Shown here piece by piece: positions 26,918 through 36,395 of a stretch of DNA of 64,000 nt. Every line of letters begins with the position of its first letter. Positions within the stretch are counted from its first letter, which is position 1. The notes beneath the pieces were generated by a model. The model saw only the letters and a list, made by a program, of their open reading frames with translations. It had not been told where the DNA came from and did no database searches. Source of the DNA: Planctomycetota bacterium (GTDB taxonomy: Bacteria > Planctomycetota > Planctomycetia > Pirellulales > Pirellulaceae); NCBI GenBank assembly GCA_016872725.1, contig VGZC01000028.1, forward strand, positions 1-64,000. The letters run 5' to 3'. The translations under genes and the position numbers were made by a program.

Positions 26918-28294
26918 TCAAATCCGTTCAAAATACCGGCGCCGTTCCCAGTCGGTCACGGCGCGCTCGAATGCCAGGACCTCGGTCCGATAGAAGTGAG
27001 CGTAGTGGTCGACGACATCGTCCCCCAACGCGCCGCGCGCGAAGACGCTCGACTCGAACCGTTCGACCGCGTCATCGAGCCTGGAGGGGACGCACGGCAC
27101 GTCGTGCGCCGCATAGACATTGCCCGTGTACGGGGGGGGAGGTTCGGTCCGGTTCCGCACGCCGTCGAGGCCGGCGGCGAGCGCGGCCGCGTGGGCGAGA
27201 TACGGATTGCAATCGGCGCCGGGGATGCGGCATTCGATCCGCAGGCTTGGCCCGTGCCCGACGACTCGGAATCCGGCGGTCCGGTTGTCCGGGCTCCACG
27301 CGATCCGGGTCGGCGCCCACGATCCGGGCTGGTAACGCTTGTACGAATTGACGGTGGGCGCGTAGAAGACCATCAGGTCGGGAACGCGCGCCATCCAACC
27401 GCCGAGGAACCATCGGAAGACGTCGGTCGGTTCGGAAGGCTCGCCGCTCCCGGCGAACGCCGGCTCGCCGCCGCGCCACAGGCTGACATGAATATGGCAG
27501 CTCGACCCGGCGTGCGTTTCCGAGTACTTGGCCATGAACGTGACGCTGATCCCCTGCCGATCGGCGAGTTCCTTGAGGCAATGTTTGTGGATGGCGTGGT
27601 CGTCGGCCATCTTGAGCATGCGCGCGTAGCGCACGTTGAGCTCATGTTGGCCCTTTCCCCATTCGCCCTTGGTGCATTCGACGGGGATCCCCGACGCACG
27701 GAGGTGGCGTCGGGCGGCGGCGTGGAACGACTCGGTGCGCGTGCCTTGGAGAATGTGGTAGTCCTCGATGTACCATCCGGCGGGTTCGAGCGATTCCTCG
27801 ACGTATCCGACCCGCATCGCGTCGCGGTAGGACTGTTGGAAGAGATAGTATTCGAGTTCGGACGCCGCGAGGGCCTCGAACCCCATTTCGGACGCGGCCG
27901 CGATCTGGCGCCGCAGCATCGATCGCGGCGCGCAGGCGACCGGCCCCCGAGCACGCTCGTCGTTGACGTCGCAGAGGACGAGGGCGGTGCGGTCGAGCCA
28001 ATCGGCCATGCGGAGCGTCGCGAGGTCCGGCGCCAAACGGAAATCGCCGTAGCCGCGATCCCAATTCGAGAAGGCGTAGCCCGGCACCGGGTTCATTTCC
28101 ATGTCGACCGTCATGAGGTAATCGCACGCATGCGTGCCGTGCGCCGCGACCTGTTCGAGAAAAAAACCGCCGTCGAACCGTTTCCCCAGGAACCGGCCGT
28201 ACGGATCGGTGAACGCGACCAGAACGGTTTCCACGCGCCCGTCATCGACGCGTTCGGCGAGTTCGTCCAACGTCAGCATGCCTGCCGGATTCAT
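26918..28294 (-). CDS. Glutamine-synthetase-like gamma-glutamyl ligase (PuuA/GlnA-like)
   Basis: 458 aa. GS-fold ATP-dependent ligase with ELEYYLF (metal glutamates), GEWGKGQHELN, SSCHIHVSLW, and the arginine region ECRIPGADCNPYLA. The N-terminal segment DPYGRFLGKRFDG replaces the standard GS beta-grasp motif, as in gamma-glutamylpolyamine/ethanolamine ligases. Context (amine-type permease upstream, PuuD-like hydrolase downstream) argues against housekeeping GS. Start ATG at 28294, with a weak GGGA upstream. The amine that is glutamylated cannot be told from sequence. Confidence 0.87.
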   Translation of the reverse strand: MNPAGMLTLDELAERVDDGRVETVLVAFTDPYGRFLGKRFDGGFFLEQVAAHGTHACDYLMTVDMEMNPVPGYAFSNWDRGYGDFRLAPDLATLRMADWLDRTALVLCDVNDERARGPVACAPRSMLRRQIAAASEMGFEALAASELEYYLFQQSYRDAMRVGYVEESLEPAGWYIEDYHILQGTRTESFHAAARRHLRASGIPVECTKGEWGKGQHELNVRYARMLKMADDHAIHKHCLKELADRQGISVTFMAKYSETHAGSSCHIHVSLWRGGEPAFAGSGEPSEPTDVFRWFLGGWMARVPDLMVFYAPTVNSYKRYQPGSWAPTRIAWSPDNRTAGFRVVGHGPSLRIECRIPGADCNPYLAHAAALAAGLDGVRNRTEPPPPYTGNVYAAHDVPCVPSRLDDAVERFESSVFARGALGDDVVDHYAHFYRTEVLAFERAVTDWERRRYFERI

Positions 28295-28323
28295 GTGCGA
28301 CTTCCCATGAGCGCGGATACGGG

Positions 28324-29826
28324 TCACCGGTGCGCGAGTTCCTGCTCGGCCTCGGCGATCAGCGCGTTTTCCTCCTCGGGCGCGTGCGCGACGAGCCGGT
28401 GCCGGCTGTAGGCGAGGAAATAGACGATGCCGGCCGCGAGGAATGCCGCGACGCCCGTCACGGCGGGCCGGTAGTCGGGCACCATGAATGTCGCGGCGAG
28501 CGCGACGAGCGCGAGGGCGGCGCCGAGCGCCGCGCCGGGAACGCCCAACGGGCTCCGGTAGGGCCGATGGAGGTCGGGCCGATTCCGCCGCAACCGAATG
28601 AAACTCACCATCACCAAGAAATACGAAATGACCGCTCCGAAGACGGCCATGTTGAGCAGGGCCGCGCCGACCAGGCTGTTCTTGCCGTCGACGTCCTTCG
28701 TGAATTCGATCAATCCGGCGCAGAGAAAACCGATGACGGCGCCGAGCACGAGCGCGAGGTACGGCGTCTGACGGGCGCCGGTGAGCGAGATCCAGCGGGG
28801 GATGTAGCCGGCGCGCGAGAGGGCGAACAGCACGCGGCCATACGCGTAGATGATCGTGTGGAAGCTGGCGACGAGTCCGGTGAGCGCGACGAGCGTGAGG
28901 ACGCGGCTCGTCGCGCCAGCCGGAAAGACGGCTTGGAAGGCGTCGGCGAGCGGCGCTTCGGATCGGCCGATCGCCGCCGCACCGCCGCCGACTCCCGAGT
29001 TCAGCACGAGCGTCAGAAGGGACAGGATCAGCAGCGTGAAGATGCCGAGGATCAACGCTTTGGGCATGTCGCGCACCGCGTCGTGCGACTCCTCGGCCGC
29101 GAGCGGCAACTGTTCGATGGCGAGGAAAAACCAAATGGCGTAGGGGAGGGCGGCGAACACGCCGTACGCGCCGAACGGTAGACCGCGCGCCGAATGGCCG
29201 GGGGCGGCCTTGATGTTGAACAGCTTGTCGACCCGGAATTCGCCCGTCCCGACCGCGCCGACGAAGAATACGATGAGCACGGCGGCGGCCAACGCGGTGA
29301 TGACGAGCCCGATCCGCAAGGTCAGCTCGACGCCGAGGATGTTGATGCCGACGAAGATCGCGTACGCGAGCAACCACCAAATGAACGCGGCGCCCGGCGG
29401 CGCGGCCTCGGCCGAGCCAAACACCAGCTTGTTCATGTAGCCCCCGATCCCGACGACGATCACCGCCGGAGTCAGGACGTACTCGATCGCATCGGTGAGT
29501 CCGCAAACATATCCGCCGGAGGGTCCGAGCGCGTTGCGCGTGAACGAGAAAAACCCGCCCGCGTGCGGCAAGGCCGCCGAAAGCTCGGCGATCGTGAACA
29601 CCATGCAGACGTACATCACGGCCATGACGAGCGTGGCGGCGGCGAGCCCCCAGAATCCGCCGACCGCCAGCCCGAAGTTCCATCCGAAATAGTCGCCCGA
29701 GATCACCGCGCCGACGCCGAGCGCCCAAAGCAGGACCCAGCCGGCGCTCTTGCGCAGCCGGCGCTTTTCCAGGTAATCGGACTCGACCGATTCGTATCGG
29801 ACTCCGCCCGGCGTCGTGTTCATCAT
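28324..29826 (-). CDS. APC-superfamily permease (ethanolamine/amino-acid type)
   Basis: 500 aa with about 12 transmembrane helices. Conserved APC features include VGAVISGDYFGWNFGL in helix 1, FTIAELSAALPHAGGFFSF and EYVLTPAVIVVGIGGY. Similarity is greatest to ethanolamine permeases (ISGDYFGWN). The C-terminus is charged (EEENALIAEAEQELAHR). The gene starts the operon and is followed 29 bp later by the GS-like ligase, so it probably brings in the amine that is then gamma-glutamylated. Confidence 0.87.
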   Translation of the reverse strand: MMNTTPGGVRYESVESDYLEKRRLRKSAGWVLLWALGVGAVISGDYFGWNFGLAVGGFWGLAAATLVMAVMYVCMVFTIAELSAALPHAGGFFSFTRNALGPSGGYVCGLTDAIEYVLTPAVIVVGIGGYMNKLVFGSAEAAPPGAAFIWWLLAYAIFVGINILGVELTLRIGLVITALAAAVLIVFFVGAVGTGEFRVDKLFNIKAAPGHSARGLPFGAYGVFAALPYAIWFFLAIEQLPLAAEESHDAVRDMPKALILGIFTLLILSLLTLVLNSGVGGGAAAIGRSEAPLADAFQAVFPAGATSRVLTLVALTGLVASFHTIIYAYGRVLFALSRAGYIPRWISLTGARQTPYLALVLGAVIGFLCAGLIEFTKDVDGKNSLVGAALLNMAVFGAVISYFLVMVSFIRLRRNRPDLHRPYRSPLGVPGAALGAALALVALAATFMVPDYRPAVTGVAAFLAAGIVYFLAYSRHRLVAHAPEEENALIAEAEQELAHR

Positions 29827-29852
29827 ACGAGGATCGGCGAGGGCCTGGAGAC

Positions 29853-31214
29853 CTAGACGCGGGGGATTTCAAAGCCTACGCGCGGCTTGCGCGCCAGGAA
29901 CCCCGCCGCCTGCTCGTCGCCCAGGATCGTCTCGGCCTTCGGATCCCATGCGAATCCGCGCCCCAGCCGCGCGGCGATCGCCGCCAGATGGCACGTGTTC
30001 ATCATCTGCACGTGCGAATAGACGTCGGAGACCGGCAGCCCGCCCTCGCGGATGCAGCGATAGAAGTTGTCCTTATGGCCTTCGAACGGCTTTTCCTTGT
30101 AGAGCCGCCGGAGATCCTCGTCGGTGAACTTGCCTTCGTCCCATTTCTCGTCGATCGGCGTTCCCGTGATCTTGCCCCGGTTCACGAAGAGGCGTCCCTT
30201 GGAGCCTTCGAAGAGCACGCCGTTGTCGCCTCGGCTCGTCACGATCATCTCGACGCCGCTCGCGAACCGGCACTTCACGGCGTAGTCGTGCGCCGTATTG
30301 TAGCAGTCGTCGACCGTCGGGTACCCGTCCTTGTAGGGAACGGGATGCTTGGCGTCGGACCCGTCGAATTCGACCGGTCCCATGCCGTCGCCGTTCTCTT
30401 GGATCGCCCAGGTCGCGATATCGACGTGGTGCGCGCCCCAGTCGGTGAACTTGCCGCCCGAGTATTCGTACCACCATCGGAACTGGTAATGGCACCGTTC
30501 CTTGATGTAGTCGACCATCGGGGCCTGACCGAGCCACTGGTTCCAGTCGAGTTCCGAGGGCGGCGCGCTTTTCGCGAACGGGCCGCCCACGTCGCCGCCG
30601 TTGATGCCGACCGTGATGGTCTTGATGTCGCCGAGAAGGCCTTTTTGGATCATGTTGACCGCGCGAAGGAACCGGTCCCGATCGCTGCGCTGCTGGGTTC
30701 CGATGAAGAAGATCCGGTCGCCGAACTTGCGGCACGCGTTGCGGATGAGCTGGTTCTCCTCGACGGTCAACGTCAGCGGCTTCTGGCAGAAGACGTGTTT
30801 TCCGGCCTGGAGGGCCTCGATCGCGATCTTCACATGCCAGTGATCGGGCGTGACGACGCTGACCACCTCGATGTCCTTGCGGTCGAGCATTTTTCGGTAG
30901 TCGCCGTATCCGTCGGCTTTTCCCTTGCCGATGTTCGGATCGTCCTTGGCCTTGGCGATACGCGACGCGTCGGCATCGCAGACGGCGAGGATATCGCCGA
31001 ATCCCGAATGCGCGTGGGCGTCGCCGGATCCCATGCTGCCGACTCCGATGCACCCGATCGCCGGTCGGTCGTTCTTGTCCCGATTGGCGAACGCCTTGGG
31101 GCTCCACGCGAAATACGGAACCGAACCCGCCGCGGCGGCCGCGGCCGCGGACCGTCGCAGGAACTCGCGGCGATTCGATTGGTTCGAGGAATCTTGGGCG
31201 CCGTGCAGCGACAT
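29853..31214 (-). CDS. Twin-arginine Gfo/Idh/MocA-family oxidoreductase
   Basis: 453 aa. A Tat signal (NRREFLRRSAAAAAAAGS) is followed by the Rossmann start AIGCIGVGSMGSG, then VVSVVTPDHWHVKIA, the signature HVFCQKPLTLT and the C-terminal domain with WWYEYSGGKFTDWGAHHVDIA. Members oxidise or epimerise sugars with bound NAD(P); planctomycete genomes carry many Tat-exported copies. It starts about 105 bp downstream of the RNase E/G stop on the same strand. Substrate unknown. Confidence 0.92.
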   Translation of the reverse strand: MSLHGAQDSSNQSNRREFLRRSAAAAAAAGSVPYFAWSPKAFANRDKNDRPAIGCIGVGSMGSGDAHAHSGFGDILAVCDADASRIAKAKDDPNIGKGKADGYGDYRKMLDRKDIEVVSVVTPDHWHVKIAIEALQAGKHVFCQKPLTLTVEENQLIRNACRKFGDRIFFIGTQQRSDRDRFLRAVNMIQKGLLGDIKTITVGINGGDVGGPFAKSAPPSELDWNQWLGQAPMVDYIKERCHYQFRWWYEYSGGKFTDWGAHHVDIATWAIQENGDGMGPVEFDGSDAKHPVPYKDGYPTVDDCYNTAHDYAVKCRFASGVEMIVTSRGDNGVLFEGSKGRLFVNRGKITGTPIDEKWDEGKFTDEDLRRLYKEKPFEGHKDNFYRCIREGGLPVSDVYSHVQMMNTCHLAAIAARLGRGFAWDPKAETILGDEQAAGFLARKPRVGFEIPRV

Positions 31215-31319
31215 GTGCGTAGTCCTTTGCGCGATGGAAACGGAGGACCGGTTTCGCGGCCCATTATGGCATGGCCGGACGACAATTGCACGTCCGGGCC
31301 TGGCGATTCCCGAGGGAGC

Positions 31320-32894
31320 TCAGGCGGTCGGGACGGGTATTTCGCGGCCTTCCGCGTCGCGGCAATCGAGTTCGAGGTGTTCGGGCCAGAGGCTTTCGTT
31401 GCCGAGGATCTGGACGGTCATGCCGCCTTCCTCTTCGAGCCGGCTGATCTCGCGGCGCTTCTTGTTGTTGAGGTAGGAAGCGACTTCATCGTTGACGCGG
31501 ACGGTGACCCGAGCGGCGTTCGGCTGCTGGCTCGCCAGCATCAGCATGCGGATCACTTCGATCGACATGCTTTCCCCGGTCTTCACGATGCTCCGCCCGT
31601 TGCAGCAAGGGCACTCCTGGTACACGCTCGTCTTGACGCTCGGCCGGATGCGTTGGCGGGTCATTTCGATGAGTCCGAACGGGCTGGTCCGAAGGATCTT
31701 GGTGCGGGCGCGGTCGCGGCGCATGGCGTCGCGCAGCGCGCGTTCGACGCCCCGGCGGTGTTTTTCCTTGCGCATGTCGATGAAGTCGTTGACGATGACG
31801 CCGCCGAGGTCTCGGAGCCGAAGTTGGCGGGCGATCTCGCGGGCCGCGGCGAGGTTGACCCGGAACGCCGTCTCCTCCGCGTCGTCCTCGACCCGGAAAT
31901 TCCCGCTGTTCACGTCGATCGCCACGAGCGCCTCGGTCGGATCGATGACGATCGAGCCGCCTTCGCGGAGGGGCACTTTCCGCTTGTGGATCAGGCCGAT
32001 GTCCTGTTCGAGGCGGTAGCGGTGGAAGATCGGTTCCTTGCCGTCGTAGAAATGGAGCCGGTCGGCGTAGCGGGGCATGACGAGCTGCAGGAACTCGCGG
32101 GCCCGTTCGTACGCCTCCTTTTCGTCGATGTAGATGGCATCCACGTCCGCGCTGAAGATGTCGCGGATCGTGCGGATGATCATGTCGCTTTCCTCGTAGA
32201 TGTCGCACGGGCCCGGCGTGCCGCGGAGCCGTCGGACGATCGCCTTCCACAGGCGGAGCAGGTAGGCCATATCGCGCGACAGTTCCTTGCGCGACCGTTC
32301 GATGCCCGCGGTGCGCACGATGAAGCCGAGCCCCTTGGGGGGATTGAGTTCGAGCAGGGCGTCGCGCATCTTGCGCCGGATCTCGTCGTCCTCGATCTTC
32401 CGCGAGACGCCGACGCGGCCGAGCGCGGGCATGAGCACGAGGTAGCGTCCCGGGATGCTGATGTAGGTCGAAAGGGTCGGGCCCTTGTTGCCGATCCCCT
32501 CCTTGATCACCTGCACGAGCACCTCGTCGCCCCGTTTGAAGATCTCCTGGATCGGCGGTTTCACGCGGGGCCGTCCGCCCTGGCGAGGCCGTCCGCGGTT
32601 GCGATCCCCTTCCTCCTCCTCGCGAGCGACCTCCTTCGGATCGTATCCGCCCTGCCGGAAATACTGCGGTTCGACGTCGCTGATGTGCAGGAATCCGTTG
32701 CGGCCGACTCCGAAATCGACGAACACCGCCTGGATGCTCGGCTCCATGTTGACGATGCGGCCCTTGTAGATGTTGCCGACGTAGTTGTCCTGGCTGGCCC
32801 GTTCGATGTAGAGTTCCTCGAGCACGCCGTCCTCGACGATCGCGATGCGGCATTCCTCGGGTTGGGCCACGTTGATCAGCATTTCTTTCTTCAT
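31320..32894 (-). CDS. rng: Ribonuclease E/G family protein
   Basis: 524 aa endoribonuclease of the catalytic-half type. It begins MKKEMLINV; the S1 domain (YVGNIYKGRIVNMEPSIQAV) carries an Arg/Gly-rich insertion at about 95-120. The Mg-site aspartates are in ALVAIDVNSGNF and VIVNDFIDM, and the zinc link is CPCC near residue 440. It lacks the long scaffold tail of E. coli RNase E, so rRNA/mRNA processing by an RNase G-like enzyme is likely. It follows the DUF2344 gene, a pairing seen in many bacteria. Confidence 0.92.
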   Translation of the reverse strand: MKKEMLINVAQPEECRIAIVEDGVLEELYIERASQDNYVGNIYKGRIVNMEPSIQAVFVDFGVGRNGFLHISDVEPQYFRQGGYDPKEVAREEEEGDRNRGRPRQGGRPRVKPPIQEIFKRGDEVLVQVIKEGIGNKGPTLSTYISIPGRYLVLMPALGRVGVSRKIEDDEIRRKMRDALLELNPPKGLGFIVRTAGIERSRKELSRDMAYLLRLWKAIVRRLRGTPGPCDIYEESDMIIRTIRDIFSADVDAIYIDEKEAYERAREFLQLVMPRYADRLHFYDGKEPIFHRYRLEQDIGLIHKRKVPLREGGSIVIDPTEALVAIDVNSGNFRVEDDAEETAFRVNLAAAREIARQLRLRDLGGVIVNDFIDMRKEKHRRGVERALRDAMRRDRARTKILRTSPFGLIEMTRQRIRPSVKTSVYQECPCCNGRSIVKTGESMSIEVIRMLMLASQQPNAARVTVRVNDEVASYLNNKKRREISRLEEEGGMTVQILGNESLWPEHLELDCRDAEGREIPVPTA

Positions 32895-33038
32895 GATGAA
32901 CAGGTTTCCCTTCGGGCGTTCGATGGACTTTGGGGACGCGGAGCCGCGCGGAACGGGGCGCGCCGCGGGCCGCCTTCACGGAAACGACGGTGGGGTTTCG
33001 GATTCACGCGCTTGGGAGCGAAGGGGCGGAGGCTTCGA

Positions 33039-33674
33039 TCAGCCGAATTCCGACCCGACGCGCGTCAAGACGGCGCCCGCCGCCTCGATGTCGGCGAGTC
33101 CGAGCACGGAGAGGATGTCCCGAGGTCGGGCCGACGCCTCGCGCCGCTGCGCGAGGGTCATGGTCAATCGACCCTCGACCAGATCGAGCCGCTCGATATC
33201 GGCTCGGATCTCCACGGCACCGTCGCGATCGGGGCGATCGACGGGGCATTCTCCCCGGGCGAGCAATTCGGCGATCGCCGTTCGAACGTCCGCTTGCCGG
33301 TCGGGCGGCAGGTCGACTTCGTACGTCGCGCGAACGATATGGGCTTTCGGCGCTCCGGGGGGAAGGCGGTCGATCCGATCGATGGTCAGACCGTCGGGAG
33401 CCTCGCCGCGCAGACGCCGCTCGGCGTCCTCGACGGGAATCTCCTCCACGAGCTCCACTTCCACGATCTCCACGCGACTCGCCAATCCCAGCCCCAGCGC
33501 CGACGGAAAACTCATCCTCGCCTTGGGGTGAAAGCCCTCGCTCATCGCCAACGACAATCCCGCTCGACGCAACATGCGTTCCCACAACCGGGCCAGATCA
33601 CGGTGACTGATGAACCGAAGATCGGCCTCCTTGCGGAACCAGATGCGCAGTCGGGATCGTCTCGACGGGTCCAC
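33039..33674 (-). CDS. TIGR03936 / DUF2344 family protein (radical-SAM-associated)
   Basis: About 211 aa. The family core RLRIWFRKEADLRFISHRD, then ERMLRRAGLSLAMSEGFHPK and MSFPSALGLGLAS, are clear. In other bacteria this domain is fused or adjacent to a radical SAM protein and sits beside rng; the radical SAM part is absent here. The GTG at 33674 has GGAG 8 nt upstream; a TTG at 33734, directly after the ptsI stop, is an alternative. Proposed roles are in tRNA/rRNA modification, not proven. Confidence 0.82.
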   Translation of the reverse strand: MDPSRRSRLRIWFRKEADLRFISHRDLARLWERMLRRAGLSLAMSEGFHPKARMSFPSALGLGLASRVEIVEVELVEEIPVEDAERRLRGEAPDGLTIDRIDRLPPGAPKAHIVRATYEVDLPPDRQADVRTAIAELLARGECPVDRPDRDGAVEIRADIERLDLVEGRLTMTLAQRREASARPRDILSVLGLADIEAAGAVLTRVGSEFG

Positions 33675-33734
33675 TCCGATAACTCCACCGCCGCGTTGGT
33701 CACGGCGGTCCAAAAACAAAACGACTTGGAACAA

Positions 33735-35465
33735 TCATGTACGGTTCTTCTGGAACTCCTCACGCAAATAGTGATCGACTTGACGCGCGCTTTCCATTCG
33801 CAGAGCGCGGCCCGCGACTTCCCGGCAACGCTCGACGGTCGTGCCGCGGCAGATCTGTTTGATTTCGGGGATATCGGCGGGCGGCATCGAGAGCGACCGG
33901 AGTCCGAGCCCGATCAGGAGGGGCGTGCACAACGGATTGGCGCTCATCTGTCCGCATAAACCCACCGGTTTGCCGTGCCGTTCGGCGGCGTCGACCGTCA
34001 TCGCGATCAGCTTGAGGACGGCCGGGTCCGTATCATGGTACAGGTCGGCGACCTCCCGATTGCATCGGTCGACCGCCAAAGCGTATTGGATCAAGTCGTT
34101 CGTGCCAATACTCACGAAGTCGACATCGGGCAGAAACCGGTCGAGCAGGACGACGGCGGAGGGCACTTCGACCATCATGCCGACGGGCATTTTCGGAGGG
34201 CGTGGAATGCCGGCTTCGTCGAGATCCTCGCAGGCGTCGGCGAGGATGGCCTTGGCGCGCCGCAATTCGGGGACGGTCGCGATCATGGGGAACATGACCC
34301 GCACGTCGCCCGAGGCGCCCGCGCGCAGGATGGCCCTCAACTGCCGCCGGAATTCGGTGACGTGGCGGAGGGAAATGCGGATACTGCGCAGGCCCAGGAA
34401 CGGATTGCGTTCCTCGGATTCGCCGGGAGCGCGACCGAGTTTATCGGCGCCGAGGTCGAACGTTCGGATGACGACGGGCCGCCCCCCCATCCGCTCGACG
34501 ACGTCCGCGTAGGCCCGAAAGTGGTCGTCCTCGGTCGGTTCCCGCGCCGCGCCCAGGTAGAGGAACTCGGTCCGGTACAGTCCGATTCCGTCGGCGCCCC
34601 GTTGTCGGCACGCGTCGACTTCGTGGGGGAATTCGATATTCGCGTCGATTTCGATCCGCGTACCGTCGGCGGTTTCCGCGGGCAGGTCGCGGAACCGTTC
34701 CAGGCTCGCCGCGAACGTGCGGCGGGACTCGGCCCGCCGCTCGAATTCCGCGCGCGTCGGGCCATCGGGCCGCACGATCAACCGCCCCTCGTCGCCGTCG
34801 ATGATGACGGCGTCACCCGGCCCGGTCTCGGCGAGGAACCGGCCGAGACCGACCACGGCCGGGATTTCGAGCGCGCGGGCGACGATCGCCGAATGGCCGC
34901 CCGCGCCGCCCGACTCGGTGGCGAACCCGATCACGAAGCGGCGGTCGAGCGACGCCGTTTCGCTGGGCGTCAGATCATGGGCCAGAACGGCGACCGGGGA
35001 CCCGATGTGCGTCAGTTCCTCGCGGGGTTGGCCGGTCAGGCACCGCAGCAGGCTCCGTTCGATGTCGAGCACGTCCTCGGATCGGGCGGCGAGGAATCGG
35101 TGTTCGAGTTTTTGGAAGACCGAGGCGTACCGTCGGAGCGTTTCGCTCACCGCGTGTTCGGGCGCGTAGTGCTGCTCGCGAATCAATCGGCGCCATTCCT
35201 CGTTCAGGCGCGGATCGCGGAGCATGGCGAGATGCGCGGCGAAGATGGCGCCGTATTGCGCGCCGAGCTGGCCGGTGACGAGCTCGCGATTGCGGTCGAT
35301 TTCCGCCGCGACCGCGTCAATGGCCTGTTCGAGCCTCCGGACTTCATCGTCGACGGCGTCCCGCGTGACGAACCGTCGAGGGATCCGGATCCGCTCCTTG
35401 TCGAAGATCAGTGCCTCGCCGATCGCCACGCCTGGGGAAGCCGGGATGCCGTAGTGCGTGATCAT
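33735..35465 (-). CDS. ptsI: Phosphoenolpyruvate-protein phosphotransferase (PTS enzyme I)
   Basis: 576 aa. Transfers phosphate from PEP to HPr. The swivelling domain has His191 in GGAGGHSAIVARALEIPAVVG-type context (GGHSAIVARALEIP); the residue before the histidine is Gly where classical enzyme I has Ser. The PEP-binding barrel shows GIGLYRTEFLYL, NPFLGLRSIRI, VDFVSIGTNDLIQYALAVDR and the catalytic cysteine in VGLCGQMSANP. It lies downstream of HPr and EIIA-Ntr genes, and no sugar EIIB/EIIC genes are in the window, so a regulatory relay is likely. Confidence 0.94.
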   Translation of the reverse strand: MITHYGIPASPGVAIGEALIFDKERIRIPRRFVTRDAVDDEVRRLEQAIDAVAAEIDRNRELVTGQLGAQYGAIFAAHLAMLRDPRLNEEWRRLIREQHYAPEHAVSETLRRYASVFQKLEHRFLAARSEDVLDIERSLLRCLTGQPREELTHIGSPVAVLAHDLTPSETASLDRRFVIGFATESGGAGGHSAIVARALEIPAVVGLGRFLAETGPGDAVIIDGDEGRLIVRPDGPTRAEFERRAESRRTFAASLERFRDLPAETADGTRIEIDANIEFPHEVDACRQRGADGIGLYRTEFLYLGAAREPTEDDHFRAYADVVERMGGRPVVIRTFDLGADKLGRAPGESEERNPFLGLRSIRISLRHVTEFRRQLRAILRAGASGDVRVMFPMIATVPELRRAKAILADACEDLDEAGIPRPPKMPVGMMVEVPSAVVLLDRFLPDVDFVSIGTNDLIQYALAVDRCNREVADLYHDTDPAVLKLIAMTVDAAERHGKPVGLCGQMSANPLCTPLLIGLGLRSLSMPPADIPEIKQICRGTTVERCREVAGRALRMESARQVDHYLREEFQKNRT

Positions 35466-35527
35466 CTGCACCTGCGATTCATGGCGCGCGGCGCGACTCG
35501 GATTCCCATCGCGAACTCCCGGTGCCG

Positions 35528-35845
35528 TCACTTCGTTCCGTCGCTCGCCCCGCCGCCATCCTCGCCGAATCCCCGCGCGATCAGGTCGGTCAGCGCCGCG
35601 ACGGCCTCTTCCGCGTCGTCTCCCCGCGCGCGGATCACCAACCGCGTGCCTCGGGCGGCGGCGAGCGTGAGGAGCGACAGGATGCTCTTCCCGTCGACGC
35701 ACTCGCCGTCCTTCACGATTTCGACATTCGATTGAAAACCGCTCGCGCACATCATGAGGGCGTGCGCCGGACGCGCGTGAAGTCCCTGTTCGTTGATCAC
35801 CGTGACTTCACCGGTCGCTGATCTCTCCGACTTTTCCGCCGTCAA
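35528..35845 (-). CDS. ptsH: Phosphocarrier protein HPr
   Basis: 105 aa, longer than the usual 85-90 because of short charged tails at both ends. The phosphorylated histidine is His23 in GLHARPAHAL. The regulatory serine region GKSILSLLTLAA places Ser54 at the position of Ser46 of Gram-positive HPr. It sits between EIIA-Ntr and enzyme I, completing a soluble relay. No HPr kinase gene is seen in the window. Confidence 0.94.
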   Translation of the reverse strand: MTAEKSERSATGEVTVINEQGLHARPAHALMMCASGFQSNVEIVKDGECVDGKSILSLLTLAAARGTRLVIRARGDDAEEAVAALTDLIARGFGEDGGGASDGTK

Positions 35846-35878
35846 CGCCGTTCTCCCGCGTTGATTCTCGCTCCCGAT

Positions 35879-36355
35879 CTACGAGACGAACTGGTTGTTG
35901 TCCGCTTCCGCCAGGAGCTGCTGGATGTCCTCGGCCGACTTGGCCTGCTTCAAGAACCGGCAAAACGTATCGTCGCGGAGCTGCCGCGAGATGTTTTCGA
36001 GAGCCCGCAGGTGATCGCCCGGACGATCCTCGGGGGAGATCAGCAGGAACAGCAACTGGACCTTCTCGCCGTCCAAGCTGTCGAAATCGATTCCCTCCGA
36101 ACTCACGCCGACCGTTCCCACCAGCCGATCGAGCCGTTTGTGTTTGGTGTGCGGAACGGCCACGCCCCGACCGATCCCCGTACTGCCAAGCTCTTCGCGC
36201 TTCATGATCGCGCCGATGATGCTGTCACGGTCTCCATCGGCGATCTGCCCCGCCGAAACCAACAAACCGACCATCTCACGGATGACCGTCTCCTTGCTGA
36301 CCGACGTCAAGTCGGCCTGGATGGCCTCTTTGCACACGAAGTCGCAGAATTTCAT
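35879..36355 (-). CDS. ptsN: PTS EIIA-Ntr-like protein
   Basis: 158 aa EIIA of the fructose/Ntr type. The family segments are the helix TVIREMVGLLVSAG, REELGSTGIGRGVAVPH with active-site His69, and LISPEDRPGDHLRAL. The start ATG at 36355 has AAAGGA upstream. It lies 40 bp after hpf and 33 bp before ptsH, the usual hpf-ptsN neighbourhood though without rpoN here. It would accept phosphate from HPr and act as a regulator rather than a transporter. Confidence 0.93.
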   Translation of the reverse strand: MKFCDFVCKEAIQADLTSVSKETVIREMVGLLVSAGQIADGDRDSIIGAIMKREELGSTGIGRGVAVPHTKHKRLDRLVGTVGVSSEGIDFDSLDGEKVQLLFLLISPEDRPGDHLRALENISRQLRDDTFCRFLKQAKSAEDIQQLLAEADNNQFVS

Positions 36356-36395
36356 GCTGTCTTTTCCTTTCGCCCGTCCGAGTCCAGCCGGCGCG

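Noticed and set aside
26918-29872. 984-codon frame joining the GS-like gene to sequence across the permease
   Set aside because: The upstream part is the permease gene read in another frame. The GS domain starts at MNPAGM (28294), and the permease frame is clearly coding.
29988-33959. 1323-codon plus-strand open frame
   Set aside because: It runs antisense through the Gfo/Idh/MocA, RNase E/G and DUF2344 genes. The product mirrors their codons and has no domain; GC-rich codon usage keeps the opposite frame open.
33735-35465. Inactive enzyme I because of the missing serine before the active histidine
   Set aside because: The histidine and the PEP-domain residues, including the catalytic cysteine, are intact; variation of that serine alone is not enough to call it inactive.
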